A stretch of 64,000 nt of DNA, from positions 13,781-77,780 of the forward strand of contig JAVMKJ010000150.1 in the NCBI GenBank assembly GCA_031732855.1, given 5' to 3'. The position numbers and the translations under genes are program-made. Source of the stretch: JAVMKJ01 sp031732855. Its GTDB lineage: Bacteria; Pseudomonadota; Gammaproteobacteria; Competibacterales; Competibacteraceae. The notes beneath the pieces are model-generated. The model was given only the letters and a program-made list of their open reading frames with translations. It did no database searches and was not told the DNA's origin. This document shows, piece after piece, positions 52,270 through 60,791 of this stretch (position 1 is its first letter; each line of letters opens with the position of its first letter).

Positions 52270-53754
52270 TTGCTATCAGCGGTTGAACAGAAGAGACTGC
52301 AACTCTCCAAGAGCACCGAGGCAAAGAAAAAGTTGCTGCTCGGTCAGTTTCTTACGCCCGAAAAAACAGCAGCATTTATGGCGGATCTTTTCCCAGATGG
52401 AAAAGGGTTTTGTCGTCTGTTGGACGCAGGAGCAGGGATCGGTTCGTTATCTGCAGCTTTTTTGGATAGATGGAGAGGTGGTGGGTTTCACTTTCAGCAT
52501 GTGGAGGTGGATGCCTTTGAGCTTGATCATGCTTTGATTAGACACTTGTCACAAACGCTGGATAAATACAATCACAGGGGCGGTTTTGTCGGCAATATCT
52601 ACCAAGAAGATTTTATACATGCTGCGGTTGATTCACTGTCCGGCAATCTATTTTCGAAACCCTTAGAACGCTATACACACGCGATCCTCAACCCGCCTTA
52701 CAAGAAGATCAACAGCAATTCCGCGCACCGACTGGCCCTGCGTCGTGTCGGCATCGAGACGGTGAACCTGTATAGCGCTTTCGTGGCGCTAGCCGTGGCT
52801 CAGGCCGCACCGGGCGGGCAGATCGTGGCCATCATCCCGCGCAGCTTCTGCAATGGGCCATATTACCGCCCATTCCGTGACTTCATCCTCGAGCGGGCGG
52901 CCATCTGCCACATGCACCTGTTCGACTCGCGCAGCAAGGCATTCAAGGATGATGAGGTTTTGCAGGAGAACATCATCATCCGCTTGGCGCAAGGCGGCCA
53001 GCAGGGGCCGGTGAGGGTTTCGACTTCGACCGATGACAGCTTCGCCGACCTTGCCACCCATGAACACCCGTTCGACCGGATCGTGTTCCCGGATGACCCC
53101 GAGCGGTTTATCCATGTGCCCACATCGCCCGAGCAGAACGCCATCGAGCTATCCCCGGCGATCCGCTATACGCTGGCCGATCTTGGGATCAAGGTATCGA
53201 CCGGGCCTGTTGTCGATTTCCGCCTGAAAGCGCACTTACGCGACATGCCGGGTCCCGGCACCGTGCCCTTGCTCTACCCCGGTCATTTCAGCAGCAGCGG
53301 CACCACATGGCCCAGCGAGGGTATGAAGAAGCCCAATGCTGTAGTGTTCAGCTCCGACACCGAAAAGTGGCTTTACCCGAACGGGTTTTATTGCGTGGTG
53401 CGGCGCTTCTCGTCCAAGGAGGAAAAGCGTCGTATTTCGGCCAGCGTGGTCGAGCCGGGCGTGTTCGGTGCCGCGCCGATGCTGGGCTTCGAGAACCACC
53501 TTAACGTGTTCCACGAGAATAAGCACGGCCTGCCCGAGCCGCTGGCCCGTGGGCTGGCCGTATTCCTCAACACAACCGCAGTCGATGAACATTTCCGTCG
53601 CTTCAGCGGCCACACGCAGGTCAACGCAACCGACATCAAGCTGATGAAGTTCCCTAGCCGTGATGCCCTGATCCAACTTGGCATGTGGGCCATACAGCAA
53701 GGAGCACTCACGCAAGACCAAATCGACACCAGGCTAGGAACTCTGACCGAATGA
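52270..53754 (+). CDS. BsuBI/PstI-type adenine-N6 DNA methyltransferase
   Basis: 494 residues. Methylates adenine in the recognition site to protect host DNA. SAM-binding motif I LLDAGAGIGSLSAAF (about 53-67) and catalytic motif IV NPPY (ILNPPYKKI, about 142-145); the C-terminal half is a target-recognition region. TTG start at 52270 with AAGGAGA upstream. The first 140 codons are clearly more AT-rich than the rest (break near 52690). ATGA overlap with the restriction gene. By family the site would be CTGCAG-like, but that is not shown. Confidence 0.9.
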   Translation: MLSAVEQKRLQLSKSTEAKKKLLLGQFLTPEKTAAFMADLFPDGKGFCRLLDAGAGIGSLSAAFLDRWRGGGFHFQHVEVDAFELDHALIRHLSQTLDKYNHRGGFVGNIYQEDFIHAAVDSLSGNLFSKPLERYTHAILNPPYKKINSNSAHRLALRRVGIETVNLYSAFVALAVAQAAPGGQIVAIIPRSFCNGPYYRPFRDFILERAAICHMHLFDSRSKAFKDDEVLQENIIIRLAQGGQQGPVRVSTSTDDSFADLATHEHPFDRIVFPDDPERFIHVPTSPEQNAIELSPAIRYTLADLGIKVSTGPVVDFRLKAHLRDMPGPGTVPLLYPGHFSSSGTTWPSEGMKKPNAVVFSSDTEKWLYPNGFYCVVRRFSSKEEKRRISASVVEPGVFGAAPMLGFENHLNVFHENKHGLPEPLARGLAVFLNTTAVDEHFRRFSGHTQVNATDIKLMKFPSRDALIQLGMWAIQQGALTQDQIDTRLGTLTE

Positions 53755-54707
53755 CCAACAACAAGAACGACCACATTGAAACCGCGCTGCAAATCCTCGC
53801 TTCCTTGGGCCTGCCGCGAGCACAGCAAAACGAGCGTTCCGCCCTGTGCCTGCTGGCTCTGTTGAACCTCACGCCGGGCAAGGCATGGGCCAAGGCCGAG
53901 AACCCGCTGATGGGCATCACGCCTATCATGGATTGGGCGCGGGAGCATTACGACAAGGACTATGCGCCGAACACCCGCGAGACCGTGCGGCGGCAGACCA
54001 TGCACCAGTTCGTGGACGCGGGCCTTGCCCTCTACAACCCGGACAAGCCCGACCGACCGGTGAACAGCCCCAAGGCCGTCTATCAGATCGAACCGGCCGC
54101 GCTGGCCGTGCTGCACACCTTCGGCACGCCGAAGTGGCACGGCAACCTGACAGCCTATCTGGCCGCCCGCGAAACGCTGGCCGCCCGCTATGCCAAGGAG
54201 CGCGAGCAGAACCTCATCCCGATCGAGATAGCGCCGGGGAAGCAAATCAGCCTCAGCCCCGGCGAGCACAGCGAGCTAATCCGGGCGATCATCGAGGACT
54301 TCGCTCCTCGCTTTGCGCCAGGTAGCGTGCTGGTCTACGCCGGGGATACTGGCGACAAGTGGGGCTTTTTCGATGCCGCCCTGCTGGCCGAGCTGGGCGT
54401 CAAGGTGGATTCCCACGGCAAGATGCCCGATGTGGTGCTGCATTACACCGCGAGGAACTGGCTTCTGCTGGTGGAGTCCGTCACCAGCCACGGGCCGGTC
54501 GATGGCAAGCGGCACGCCGAGCTTGCCAATCTGTTTGCCGGCTCATCTGCGGGTCTGGTCTATGTGACCGCTTTCCCGAATCGAACAATCATGGCGCGAT
54601 ACCTCCCTGAAATCGCTTGGGAAACCGAGGTATGGGTAGCTGATGCACAGTCACATCTGATTCATTTCAATGGCGAGCGTTTTCTTGGGCCATATAATGC
54701 GCCCTAA
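53751..54707 (+). CDS. BsuBI/PstI family type II restriction endonuclease
   Basis: 318 residues. Cuts unmethylated target DNA. An N-terminal helical/wHTH-like part (about 1-100) precedes the catalytic domain with FAPGSVLVYAGDTGDKWGFFD, the metal-site Asp in KMPDVVLHY and LLLVESVTSHGPVD, as in the BsuBI/PstI family. Start overlaps the methyltransferase stop, and its own TAA stop lies within the 5' core of attC-like site 2, as often seen in integron cassettes. Length is close to PstI (326). Confidence 0.9.
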   Translation: MTNNKNDHIETALQILASLGLPRAQQNERSALCLLALLNLTPGKAWAKAENPLMGITPIMDWAREHYDKDYAPNTRETVRRQTMHQFVDAGLALYNPDKPDRPVNSPKAVYQIEPAALAVLHTFGTPKWHGNLTAYLAARETLAARYAKEREQNLIPIEIAPGKQISLSPGEHSELIRAIIEDFAPRFAPGSVLVYAGDTGDKWGFFDAALLAELGVKVDSHGKMPDVVLHYTARNWLLLVESVTSHGPVDGKRHAELANLFAGSSAGLVYVTAFPNRTIMARYLPEIAWETEVWVADAQSHLIHFNGERFLGPYNAP

Positions 54708-54773
54708 CAAGGCGCTCCACCGGACGGCAATTCCGCTGCGCTCCATTGCCACCGGTGAGCTTGATCGTTCTCG
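54702..54773 (+). repeat. Integron attC-like recombination site 2
   Basis: CCCTAACAAGGC at 54702-54713 (core AAC) and GCTTGATCGTT at the right (core GTT). Inner arms GCTC-c-ACCGG-ac-GGCAAT (54714-54731) and ATTGCC-a-CCGGT-GAGC (54745-54760) pair with unequal bulges, as in attC sites. The 3' core GTTCTCG deviates from GTTRRRY. Sits exactly between the restriction gene stop and the truncated toxin. Confidence 0.6.
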
Positions 54774-54998
54774 TTCGAAGAGATCACCGTGACAGTTGAA
54801 GCCGGAGCGCTGCTGGAAGTCGTGTCACACCCGAATCCTTCGAAGTACCCTCGGCAGAAGGTCATGGTTGTTGAGGTCGCCGGGTACGCCTACCTGGTTC
54901 CCTTTGTTGAAGAGGACGACCACTACTTCTTGAAGACCATCATCCCCAGCCGGAAGGCCACCCGGGCCTTCATCGCGAAGGAGTCAGACGATGTCTAA
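54765..54998 (+). pseudogene. BrnT-type toxin, N-terminally truncated
   Basis: The frame SFEEITVTVEAGALLEVV ... PFVEEDDHYFLKTIIPSRKATR matches the C-terminal two thirds of BrnT-like RNase toxins (SFEE..., YAYLVPFVE, FLKTIIPSRKA). The usual about 20 N-terminal residues are missing: an in-frame stop and attC-like site 2 lie directly upstream. A GTG at 54789 could still start a 69-residue remnant. Overlaps the antitoxin gene by 8 bases. Probably inactive; truncation fits a cassette-boundary event. Confidence 0.7.
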
Positions 54999-55456
54999 GC
55001 TGGATCCCTACGAACTCGAAGTGCTGGAGGCCTATGAGTCGGGCAAGCTAATACCAATTCCCGATAGGTTTTATACTTCCCATGTAGGGCGGGTTAGCGA
55101 AGCGTAACCCGCCGAAACCGCAATCAAATCGGCGGGTTACGGGCTGGCGCCCTAACCCGCCCTACGATTCTGAACCATAAAATCCATTGATAAACGGTAT
55201 AAAGCCCGCTGTTGGCAAGGCCGAGCTTCTGCGCCTACGTGCCGCAGCTCGGGCCACGGCAATCAAAGACAAGCGAGTAAATATCCGCCTGTCGTCCGTT
55301 GACCTTCTTGGTATTCAGGCGAGAGCCCTTGAAGAAGGTATGCCGTACCAGACGCTCATTGCCAGCGTCCTGCACAAGTACGTCACTGGCAAACTGTCCG
55401 AATCCCGGCCACCCGCGACGCGCGCGAAGCGACGCCTAACCCCTCGCTCAAGCTGA
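54991..55456 (+). pseudogene. Antitoxin gene disrupted by the 148-bp element
   Basis: First fragment MSKLDPYELEVLEAYESGKL (54991-55050), then the element, then ...KPAVGKAELLRLRAAARA, VNIRLSSVDLLGIQARALEEG and MPYQTLIASVLHKYVTGKL (from 55203). Deleting the element with one TAA copy rejoins GGC AAG CTA AAG CCC in frame (GKL-KPAVGK), giving an intact CopG/BrnA-like antitoxin of about 100 residues. The ribbon-helix-helix-type segment VNIRLSS is after the break, so no functional protein is expected. Confidence 0.85.
55052..55199 (-). mobile_element. 148-bp miniature inverted-repeat element (family A), copy 2
   Basis: Exact reverse complement of 17058-17205. Flanked by TAA on both sides (55049-55051, 55200-55202), and the uninterrupted antitoxin frame contains a single TAA at this place, which proves a 3-bp target duplication. 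Confidence 0.95.
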
Positions 55457-55485
55457 CCCGCTACGGCAGTCAGCGCTTGGCCGCT
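55434..55485 (+). repeat. Half attC-like site 3
   Basis: GCCTAAC (55434-55440) is a perfect RYYYAAC core. CAAGCTGAC (55449-55457) pairs with GTCA-gc-GCTTG (55469-55479) around CCGCTACGGCA, as in classic short attC sites. The matching GTTRRRY core on the right is absent, so the site is truncated where the chromosomal acyltransferase gene begins. Confidence 0.55.
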
Positions 55486-56389
55486 CCGGGCGCCAGTGGC
55501 ATCCCTGCGCCGGCCCCTGCGCAAGATCGATGAGCTGGAAGCCCGACGCCATGCGCTCCAGACGGAAATCGCCCAACTGGAACGGGAGTGGGGCCGAGTC
55601 CGAACCACCATGATCGCTGGAATCCGCAGCGGATGCCGCTGCCAGGGTGCTGATTTCGGCGTGGGTTTGCCGCGCCAGAACATCGCGGGAGGGATGGGGA
55701 GGGAGGTGGACTGGGCCGAACCACAATTCCGCGAGCGTGTCCGGTTCGCCCAGCAGCCGCCACAGGTGCGGCAGGAGTTCGTCGTCACCCACGAAGGGTA
55801 CGACGGGGTTGACGCCGGTGGGATGGGGATAGCGCAGGGCGATGGCCTGCACCGGGCAGCGGGCCAGGATCGCGGCCTGGAACAGGCGGGGGTGGAAGCG
55901 GCGGACCGTTTCGCCGGTGGTCGAGGTGCCTTCCGGGAACACCAGCACCCGCTCGCCCTGCCGCAGCCGCCAGACCAGTTGCTCCATCGCCTCGCCCGCG
56001 CCGTTGTTGCCGCCCCGCCGGATGAAGGCGGTACCCGCCCGCCGGCATAGCCAGCCGAACAGCGGCCAGCCCGCCACCTCCTGCTTGGCCAGGAAGTGGG
56101 TGGGGCACGCCGCGGCGATGCAGAAGATATCCAGCCACGAGATATGGTTGGCGACGAACAGGGCCGAGCCGCCGCAGGGCGTTCCGCTGGCGCGCAACTG
56201 GATTCCCATGATTCGACACAACTTCCGGCTCCACCATGCCAGCGGGCGGGTGGAGACATAACGCCGTCGCCGGCCGGGACCGAGCGCGACGGCGAGCAGG
56301 ATTCCCACCAGGACGTGCAGCCCCAGCAGCGGCAGCCGCGCGCCCCGGCGTCCGGCGCGAACCAGGCGCTCCCGCCAGCGCCCGCTCAC
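55448..56389 (-). CDS. olsA: 1-acylglycerol-3-phosphate O-acyltransferase family (OlsA-like)
   Basis: 313 residues. PlsC-type acyltransferase: N-terminal membrane segment, then the HX4D motif NHISWLD, FIRRGG and the FPEGTS motif. Coupled to the upstream OlsB-like gene (GTG start inside its stop, GTGA), so it is probably OlsA, which acylates lyso-ornithine lipid; general PlsC activity is also possible. The last 15-20 residues run into attC-like site 3 on the opposite strand, so the C-terminus may have been altered by the insertion of the cassette region. Confidence 0.8.
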   Translation of the reverse strand: MSGRWRERLVRAGRRGARLPLLGLHVLVGILLAVALGPGRRRRYVSTRPLAWWSRKLCRIMGIQLRASGTPCGGSALFVANHISWLDIFCIAAACPTHFLAKQEVAGWPLFGWLCRRAGTAFIRRGGNNGAGEAMEQLVWRLRQGERVLVFPEGTSTTGETVRRFHPRLFQAAILARCPVQAIALRYPHPTGVNPVVPFVGDDELLPHLWRLLGEPDTLAELWFGPVHLPPHPSRDVLARQTHAEISTLAAASAADSSDHGGSDSAPLPFQLGDFRLERMASGFQLIDLAQGPAQGCHWRPERPSADCRSGSA

Positions 56390-57180
56390 TGATCCCGGTC
56401 CAGGAAATGCCGGGCGTAACGCCGCTCGATGCGCGCGGTGGACAGCAGGACGAACACATCGGCGACCTTGAAATCCGGGTCCAGGCACGGCTCCCCGCCG
56501 ATTTGCGCGCCCAACCGGAGGTAGGCCTTCAGCAGTGGCGGCACCGCGTAGTCGCCACGCGCCACGCCGTCGCGGCGTGGCAGGGGCAGGTGCGGCTTTA
56601 CCCGCAACGGTTCCGGGACCAGATGGCGTCGCGCCAGTTCCGCGTACAACGCCCGGGCTTCGCCGCCATCCTCGCCCAGCGGAATGCTGGCGCAACCGAT
56701 CAGATAATCCATGTGCTGTTCGGCGATGAACGCCGCCAAGCCGGACCAGAGGGTGCCGATGGTCGCGCCATTGCGATAATCCGGATGGACGCAGGTCCGA
56801 CCGATTTCCATGAACCGGCCCGGCAGGGCCAGCACCGGGGACAGATCGAACTCGGTTTGCGAGTAATAACCCCCGGCGCGGCGCGCCGCCTCGGGGGTGA
56901 GAATGCGGGTACAGCCCACCACTTGGCCGAAACCGTCGCGCACGATCAGGTGCTGGCAGTAACCGTCGAGCCGGTCGTGATCGACCCCGGGAATCCGATT
57001 GTGCAGTCGCGCCCCCATTTCCCCGGCGAAGATGGCGTAGCGCAACTTCTGTGCCGCCCGGATATCCTCGCGGGACCGGGCCAGCGCGACGCCGAGACCC
57101 CGCGAGGTGGTGGCCGGAAGGGGTGGGGTGGCCCGGAAAGGGCGGGCGACGGGGGTAAGGATGGACGATTCGGTAGTCAA
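56386..57180 (-). CDS. olsB: L-ornithine N(alpha)-acyltransferase OlsB-like (GNAT)
   Basis: 264 residues. Transfers a hydroxyacyl chain from acyl carrier protein to ornithine, the first step to ornithine lipids. Family blocks: RYAIFAGEMGARL, VDHDRLDGYCQHLIV, GGYYSQTEFDLSPV, EIGRTCVHPDYRNGATIGTLW and DYLIGCASI. I chose the TTG start at 57180 since GGAGG lies 5 bases upstream; a longer frame from 57321 is unlikely because it overlaps the PAP2 gene. Followed directly by olsA-like gene. Confidence 0.85.
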   Translation of the reverse strand: MTTESSILTPVARPFRATPPLPATTSRGLGVALARSREDIRAAQKLRYAIFAGEMGARLHNRIPGVDHDRLDGYCQHLIVRDGFGQVVGCTRILTPEAARRAGGYYSQTEFDLSPVLALPGRFMEIGRTCVHPDYRNGATIGTLWSGLAAFIAEQHMDYLIGCASIPLGEDGGEARALYAELARRHLVPEPLRVKPHLPLPRRDGVARGDYAVPPLLKAYLRLGAQIGGEPCLDPDFKVADVFVLLSTARIERRYARHFLDRDQ

Positions 57181-57277
57181 GGCAGCCTCCACGGAATGGC
57201 GACGGTGAACGATGTCGCCAAGGGTAGGAATGCCGCGTTGCAGTACCTTTACCGGCCAGTTAAACCTGGATGAATGA

Positions 57278-57841
57278 CTATTGCAGCGCCAGCGCCGCCA
57301 GGCTGGCGCCCAGCAAGGCACCGGCCAGCACGTCGCTGGGATAGTGCAATCCCAAGATGACTCGCGACAGGGCCACCAACAGCGCGAAAGGGAGCAACAG
57401 CCACGCCAGTGAGGGGTAGTAGTACACCGCGATGATGGTGAACGACGCCGCGTGCAGGGTGTGACCTGAGGGGAAGCTGTATTCGTCCAGCGGTGCCACC
57501 CGCGGCTGGATCCGGTCGTGCCGGGCGCAGGGACGGGGTCGGGTGGTCTTGGCTTTCAGCCACTTGTAGAGGGCCAGACAGACCGCTCCCGCCAGCAGCA
57601 TCCGGCCGACCGCGGGCGCCGCCGCCGCGCCCTGTGCCAGCAGCAGCGCGGCCATCAGCGCATACCAGAACACGCCGTCGCCCAGGCGGCTGACCACGGC
57701 GAACAGCCGCACCGCGCGTTGCTGGTGAATGGTCTGTTGAAACCGCAGGCACCAGGCCAGTTCCCGCTCGGTCAGGCGCGACCAGCGGGCCGGGGCGGAG
57801 CATGGCCGCCCGATCACTCCATTCAACATGCGATCGTGCAT
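57278..57841 (-). CDS. PAP2 family lipid phosphatase
   Basis: 187 residues, five to six membrane helices. All three PAP2 motifs are present: KAKTTRPRP, SFPSGHTLH and SRVILGLHYPSD. Dephosphorylates lipid phosphates such as phosphatidate or undecaprenyl pyrophosphate. ATG 57841 with GGGAGAG upstream overlaps the glycosyltransferase stop. In this cluster, phosphatidate to diacylglycerol for glycolipid synthesis is a reasonable guess. Confidence 0.9.
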   Translation of the reverse strand: MHDRMLNGVIGRPCSAPARWSRLTERELAWCLRFQQTIHQQRAVRLFAVVSRLGDGVFWYALMAALLLAQGAAAAPAVGRMLLAGAVCLALYKWLKAKTTRPRPCARHDRIQPRVAPLDEYSFPSGHTLHAASFTIIAVYYYPSLAWLLLPFALLVALSRVILGLHYPSDVLAGALLGASLAALALQ

Positions 57842-59016
57842 GAGGTCTCTCCCATGATGGCGTTCAGGAACAGGGTTTCCAGACGGTCGTAAACGCGTTC
57901 GCTATCCAGCTCCAGCATGGCTTGGCGGGCCGCCTGGCCCATGAGTTGAATCGTGCCGAAATCCCGCGCCAGCGCCGTCGCGGCATCCACGAACGCGCCG
58001 GCATCGCCGAACGGGGCCAGCAGGCCGCTGTGCCCCGGTTCCACATGGGCGCGCCCCGCGGCGTAATCGAACGCCGCCACCGCCAGGCCGCTGGCCATGG
58101 CTTCGAGAACCACGTTGCCGAAGGTTTCGGTGAGGCTGGGAAACAGGAACAGGTCGGCCGAGGCGTAATGGGCAGCCAGGTCCTCGCCCTGCCTCATCCC
58201 GCAATACACCAAATCGGGATGGCGGGCGCGCAGTCGGGGAGCGAGGGGACCGTCGCCGACCAGTACCAGCCGGGCGGCCGGTTGTACCCGACGGATGGCC
58301 TGGAAGGCGGCGATGGCCAGTTCCAGATTTTTCTCCGCGGCCAGCCGCCCCACGTACAGGATTACCGGAACCTCCGGAGCCGCGCCCCATTGCTGGCGCA
58401 GGGTCCAGTCGCGGCGCCGGGGCGAGAACAGGTGGGTATCCACCCCCCGTGCCAGCACCTGGGTTCGGAGAAAACCGATGGACTGGAGTCGTTCGGCCAG
58501 TTCTCCGGTCGGGACCAGCGTCTGGACGCTCTGGTTATGGAAATGGCGCAGATAGGCCATGATCGGCGCCGCCAGCCAGCCGAGGTGGTAATGACGGCTG
58601 TAACCGTGAAAGTTGGTGTGGAAGCTGGTGGAGATCGGGATCGCCAGTCGCCGCGCCGCCCGCAGGGCCGCATAACCCAGCGGCCCCTCGGTGACGATGT
58701 GAATCAGATCCGGGCGCGTTCGCCCCCACGACTCCAGCAGCGGTGAGAACGCTGGCCAGCCTCCTTGCAGTTGCGGATAGCCAGGAATCCGGAAGCCGGG
58801 CAGACACAGGGTTTCCAGGGAGTCCACCGGTTCGGGCGCGTCACCGTCGCCTTGGCGCACGCGGACCAGTTGCACGACGTGGCCGCGTCGTCGCAAACCC
58901 TCGACCCAGCGGGCGATGGTGAGGGCGACGCCGTTGATCTCCGGCGGATAGGTTTCCGTGACGATGCCGATGCGCAGCCGGCGATGGGGTGAAGGCGGGG
59001 TGTTGTCCAGGTACAT
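57823..59016 (-). CDS. GT4-family glycosyltransferase
   Basis: 397 residues. N-terminal GIVTETYPPEINGVALTIAR and SFHTNFHGYSRHYH match the GT4 mannosyl/glucosyltransferase group that includes glycolipid synthases; C-terminal domain has LYVGRLAAEKNLE, LVGDGP and the donor-binding PSLTETFGNVVLEAMASG. Likely uses a nucleotide sugar and a lipid or polyprenyl acceptor. Start 59016 is set by the conserved beginning; the longer frame is the shadow of the next gene. Confidence 0.9.
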   Translation of the reverse strand: MYLDNTPPSPHRRLRIGIVTETYPPEINGVALTIARWVEGLRRRGHVVQLVRVRQGDGDAPEPVDSLETLCLPGFRIPGYPQLQGGWPAFSPLLESWGRTRPDLIHIVTEGPLGYAALRAARRLAIPISTSFHTNFHGYSRHYHLGWLAAPIMAYLRHFHNQSVQTLVPTGELAERLQSIGFLRTQVLARGVDTHLFSPRRRDWTLRQQWGAAPEVPVILYVGRLAAEKNLELAIAAFQAIRRVQPAARLVLVGDGPLAPRLRARHPDLVYCGMRQGEDLAAHYASADLFLFPSLTETFGNVVLEAMASGLAVAAFDYAAGRAHVEPGHSGLLAPFGDAGAFVDAATALARDFGTIQLMGQAARQAMLELDSERVYDRLETLFLNAIMGETSCTIAC

Positions 59017-59096
59017 GCCCGAATTTTCGGGAATGGCGGCAACAGATTGATGACGCTTTGATGAAGGAACCGCGACAGATCGGGGGCGTGCCGGTT

Positions 59097-60791
59097 TCAG
59101 CCGCGCCACGCCTGCGTGCGCCGGAGCAGCCAGCGACTCAGCCAAGCGTGCAGCAGGCGCACCCCGGCGGAGGTGTAGACGATCAGCATCGCCATGGCCG
59201 CCGCCGGCGCGGTATCGCCGGCATCGTCCATGTTCAGCACCGCCACCGAGGCCAGGGTGGTGTGGGGCGCGTACAGGAAGACCACCGCCGACACGGTGGT
59301 CATGGCGTTGATGAAGAAATAGATGGCGATGTCCAGGATCGCCGGCAGGCACATCGGCGTCGTCACCCGCCAAAAGGTGCGGTAGAACGGGGTCTTGAGC
59401 GCGGCCGACACCGACTCGAACTCCGGATCGAGCTGTTTCAGCGCGGTCAGCGCGGTCAGGTGGCTGACGGTGTAGAAATGCGCGATGGTGGCCAGCACCA
59501 GAATCGCCATCGTGCCGTACAGAAAATTCAACGGGTTGCCGGGCGCGTTGAAGAAAAAGATGTAGGCCAGCCCCAGCACCATGCCCGGTACCGCCATCGG
59601 GATCAGCGCCAGCAGATGCGTCGCCGTCCGCAGCGGTTTCGCCACCCGGGTTTTCTCGACCAGATAGGCGCCGACAAAGACCACCAGACTGCCGAACACG
59701 GCGGTGTACAGCGCCAGCCGAATCGAGTTGCCGTAGGAGGCCCAGCTCCCGCCGTCGGCGTTGCTGAAGTCGTAATGGCTCAGGGTCAGACTGAGGTTGT
59801 AGGGCCACAGCTTGGCCAGCGAGGCGAAGGCGGCCATGCCCAGAATGCCCAGGATGACCAGCGCCACCAGACCGACGAAGCCGAGCAGCGCCAGATCGCG
59901 AACCGGACTGGGCTTGGGCCGGTAGGGCACGGCGCGGCTGGACAGGCTGGAGATCTGCCGCCGCTGCGCCCACCGCTCGACGAAGAAAGCGAGGATGGCC
60001 GGCAGGAGCAGGAGCAGCGAGACCACCGCGCCCATCTGGAAATTCTGTTGTCCCACCACCTGCTTGTAGATGTCGGTCGCCAGCATGTTGAACTGGCCGC
60101 CGACCACCTTGGGCACGCCGAAATCGGTGATGACCAGGGTGAACACCACGAACAGCGCGCTGATCAGGCCGTAGCGCGCCCCGGACAGGGTGACGACGGT
60201 AAAGGTCCGCCAGCGGCTGGCGCCCAGCGACTCCGACGCTTCATACAGCCGGGCGTCGGCGGTGGCCAGAGCGGTGCTGATGATGATCAGGGCGTGGGGA
60301 AAGGTCCAGAACACCGAACCGATCACGATGCCGATCGGCCCGTAGATGCTCTCGCCGAACAGCCAGCCTTTCAGCGCGCCCTGATTACCGAACAGATAAA
60401 CCAGCGCGATGGCCGACAACAGCGACGGGGCCAGCAGCGGCAACATGGCCACCAGCCGGAAGAAGCCCTTGAACGGGATGCAACTGCGGTTGAGAGCGTA
60501 GGCGTAGCCGAAGGCCAGCCCGATGGTGATCGCCGTGGCCAGCGCCGACACCCACAGGCTGTTGCCCACGGCGCCCGACAGCGCCGGATGGGTGAAGTAT
60601 TGGGCGAAGTTGGTCAGGCCGACGAAAGCACCCTCGCGATCCTGCACGCTTTTCGCCAGCATGAGCGCCAGCGGCAGCAACAGGGTGACGGCGAGATACA
60701 GCGCCAGCGCCAGCAAACCGCCGCCCATCAGCCATTCGTCGCGGCCCAGGCGCGGGCGGACGCGCGGCGCGACCATCGTTAGTTCAGCCAT
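59097..60791 (-). CDS. ABC transporter permease, 2-aminoethylphosphonate type
   Basis: 564 residues with two BPD_transp_1 permease halves, about twelve helices: EAA-like loops around EASESLGASRWRTF and DPEFESVSAALKTPFYRTF. This two-in-one permease layout matches the 2-aminoethylphosphonate (AepW/PhnU2-type) and related iron transporters. Overlaps the ATPase gene by 8 bases. Substrate assignment depends on the binding protein. Confidence 0.88.
   Translation of the reverse strand: MAELTMVAPRVRPRLGRDEWLMGGGLLALALYLAVTLLLPLALMLAKSVQDREGAFVGLTNFAQYFTHPALSGAVGNSLWVSALATAITIGLAFGYAYALNRSCIPFKGFFRLVAMLPLLAPSLLSAIALVYLFGNQGALKGWLFGESIYGPIGIVIGSVFWTFPHALIIISTALATADARLYEASESLGASRWRTFTVVTLSGARYGLISALFVVFTLVITDFGVPKVVGGQFNMLATDIYKQVVGQQNFQMGAVVSLLLLLPAILAFFVERWAQRRQISSLSSRAVPYRPKPSPVRDLALLGFVGLVALVILGILGMAAFASLAKLWPYNLSLTLSHYDFSNADGGSWASYGNSIRLALYTAVFGSLVVFVGAYLVEKTRVAKPLRTATHLLALIPMAVPGMVLGLAYIFFFNAPGNPLNFLYGTMAILVLATIAHFYTVSHLTALTALKQLDPEFESVSAALKTPFYRTFWRVTTPMCLPAILDIAIYFFINAMTTVSAVVFLYAPHTTLASVAVLNMDDAGDTAPAAAMAMLIVYTSAGVRLLHAWLSRWLLRRTQAWRG

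Noticed and set aside
51219..52537. Several overlapping frames of 60-200 codons between 51.2 and 52.5 kb
   Set aside because: They lie in the group II intron-like sequence and miniature element; none resembles a reverse transcriptase or maturase.
51173..55485. Complete integron with integrase
   Set aside because: No tyrosine recombinase gene is present in the window; only attC-like sites are seen.
55496..56050. Plus-strand frame of 184 codons with a coiled-coil-like start
   Set aside because: It is antisense to the acyltransferase gene, whose motifs (NHISWLD, FPEGTS) are clear.
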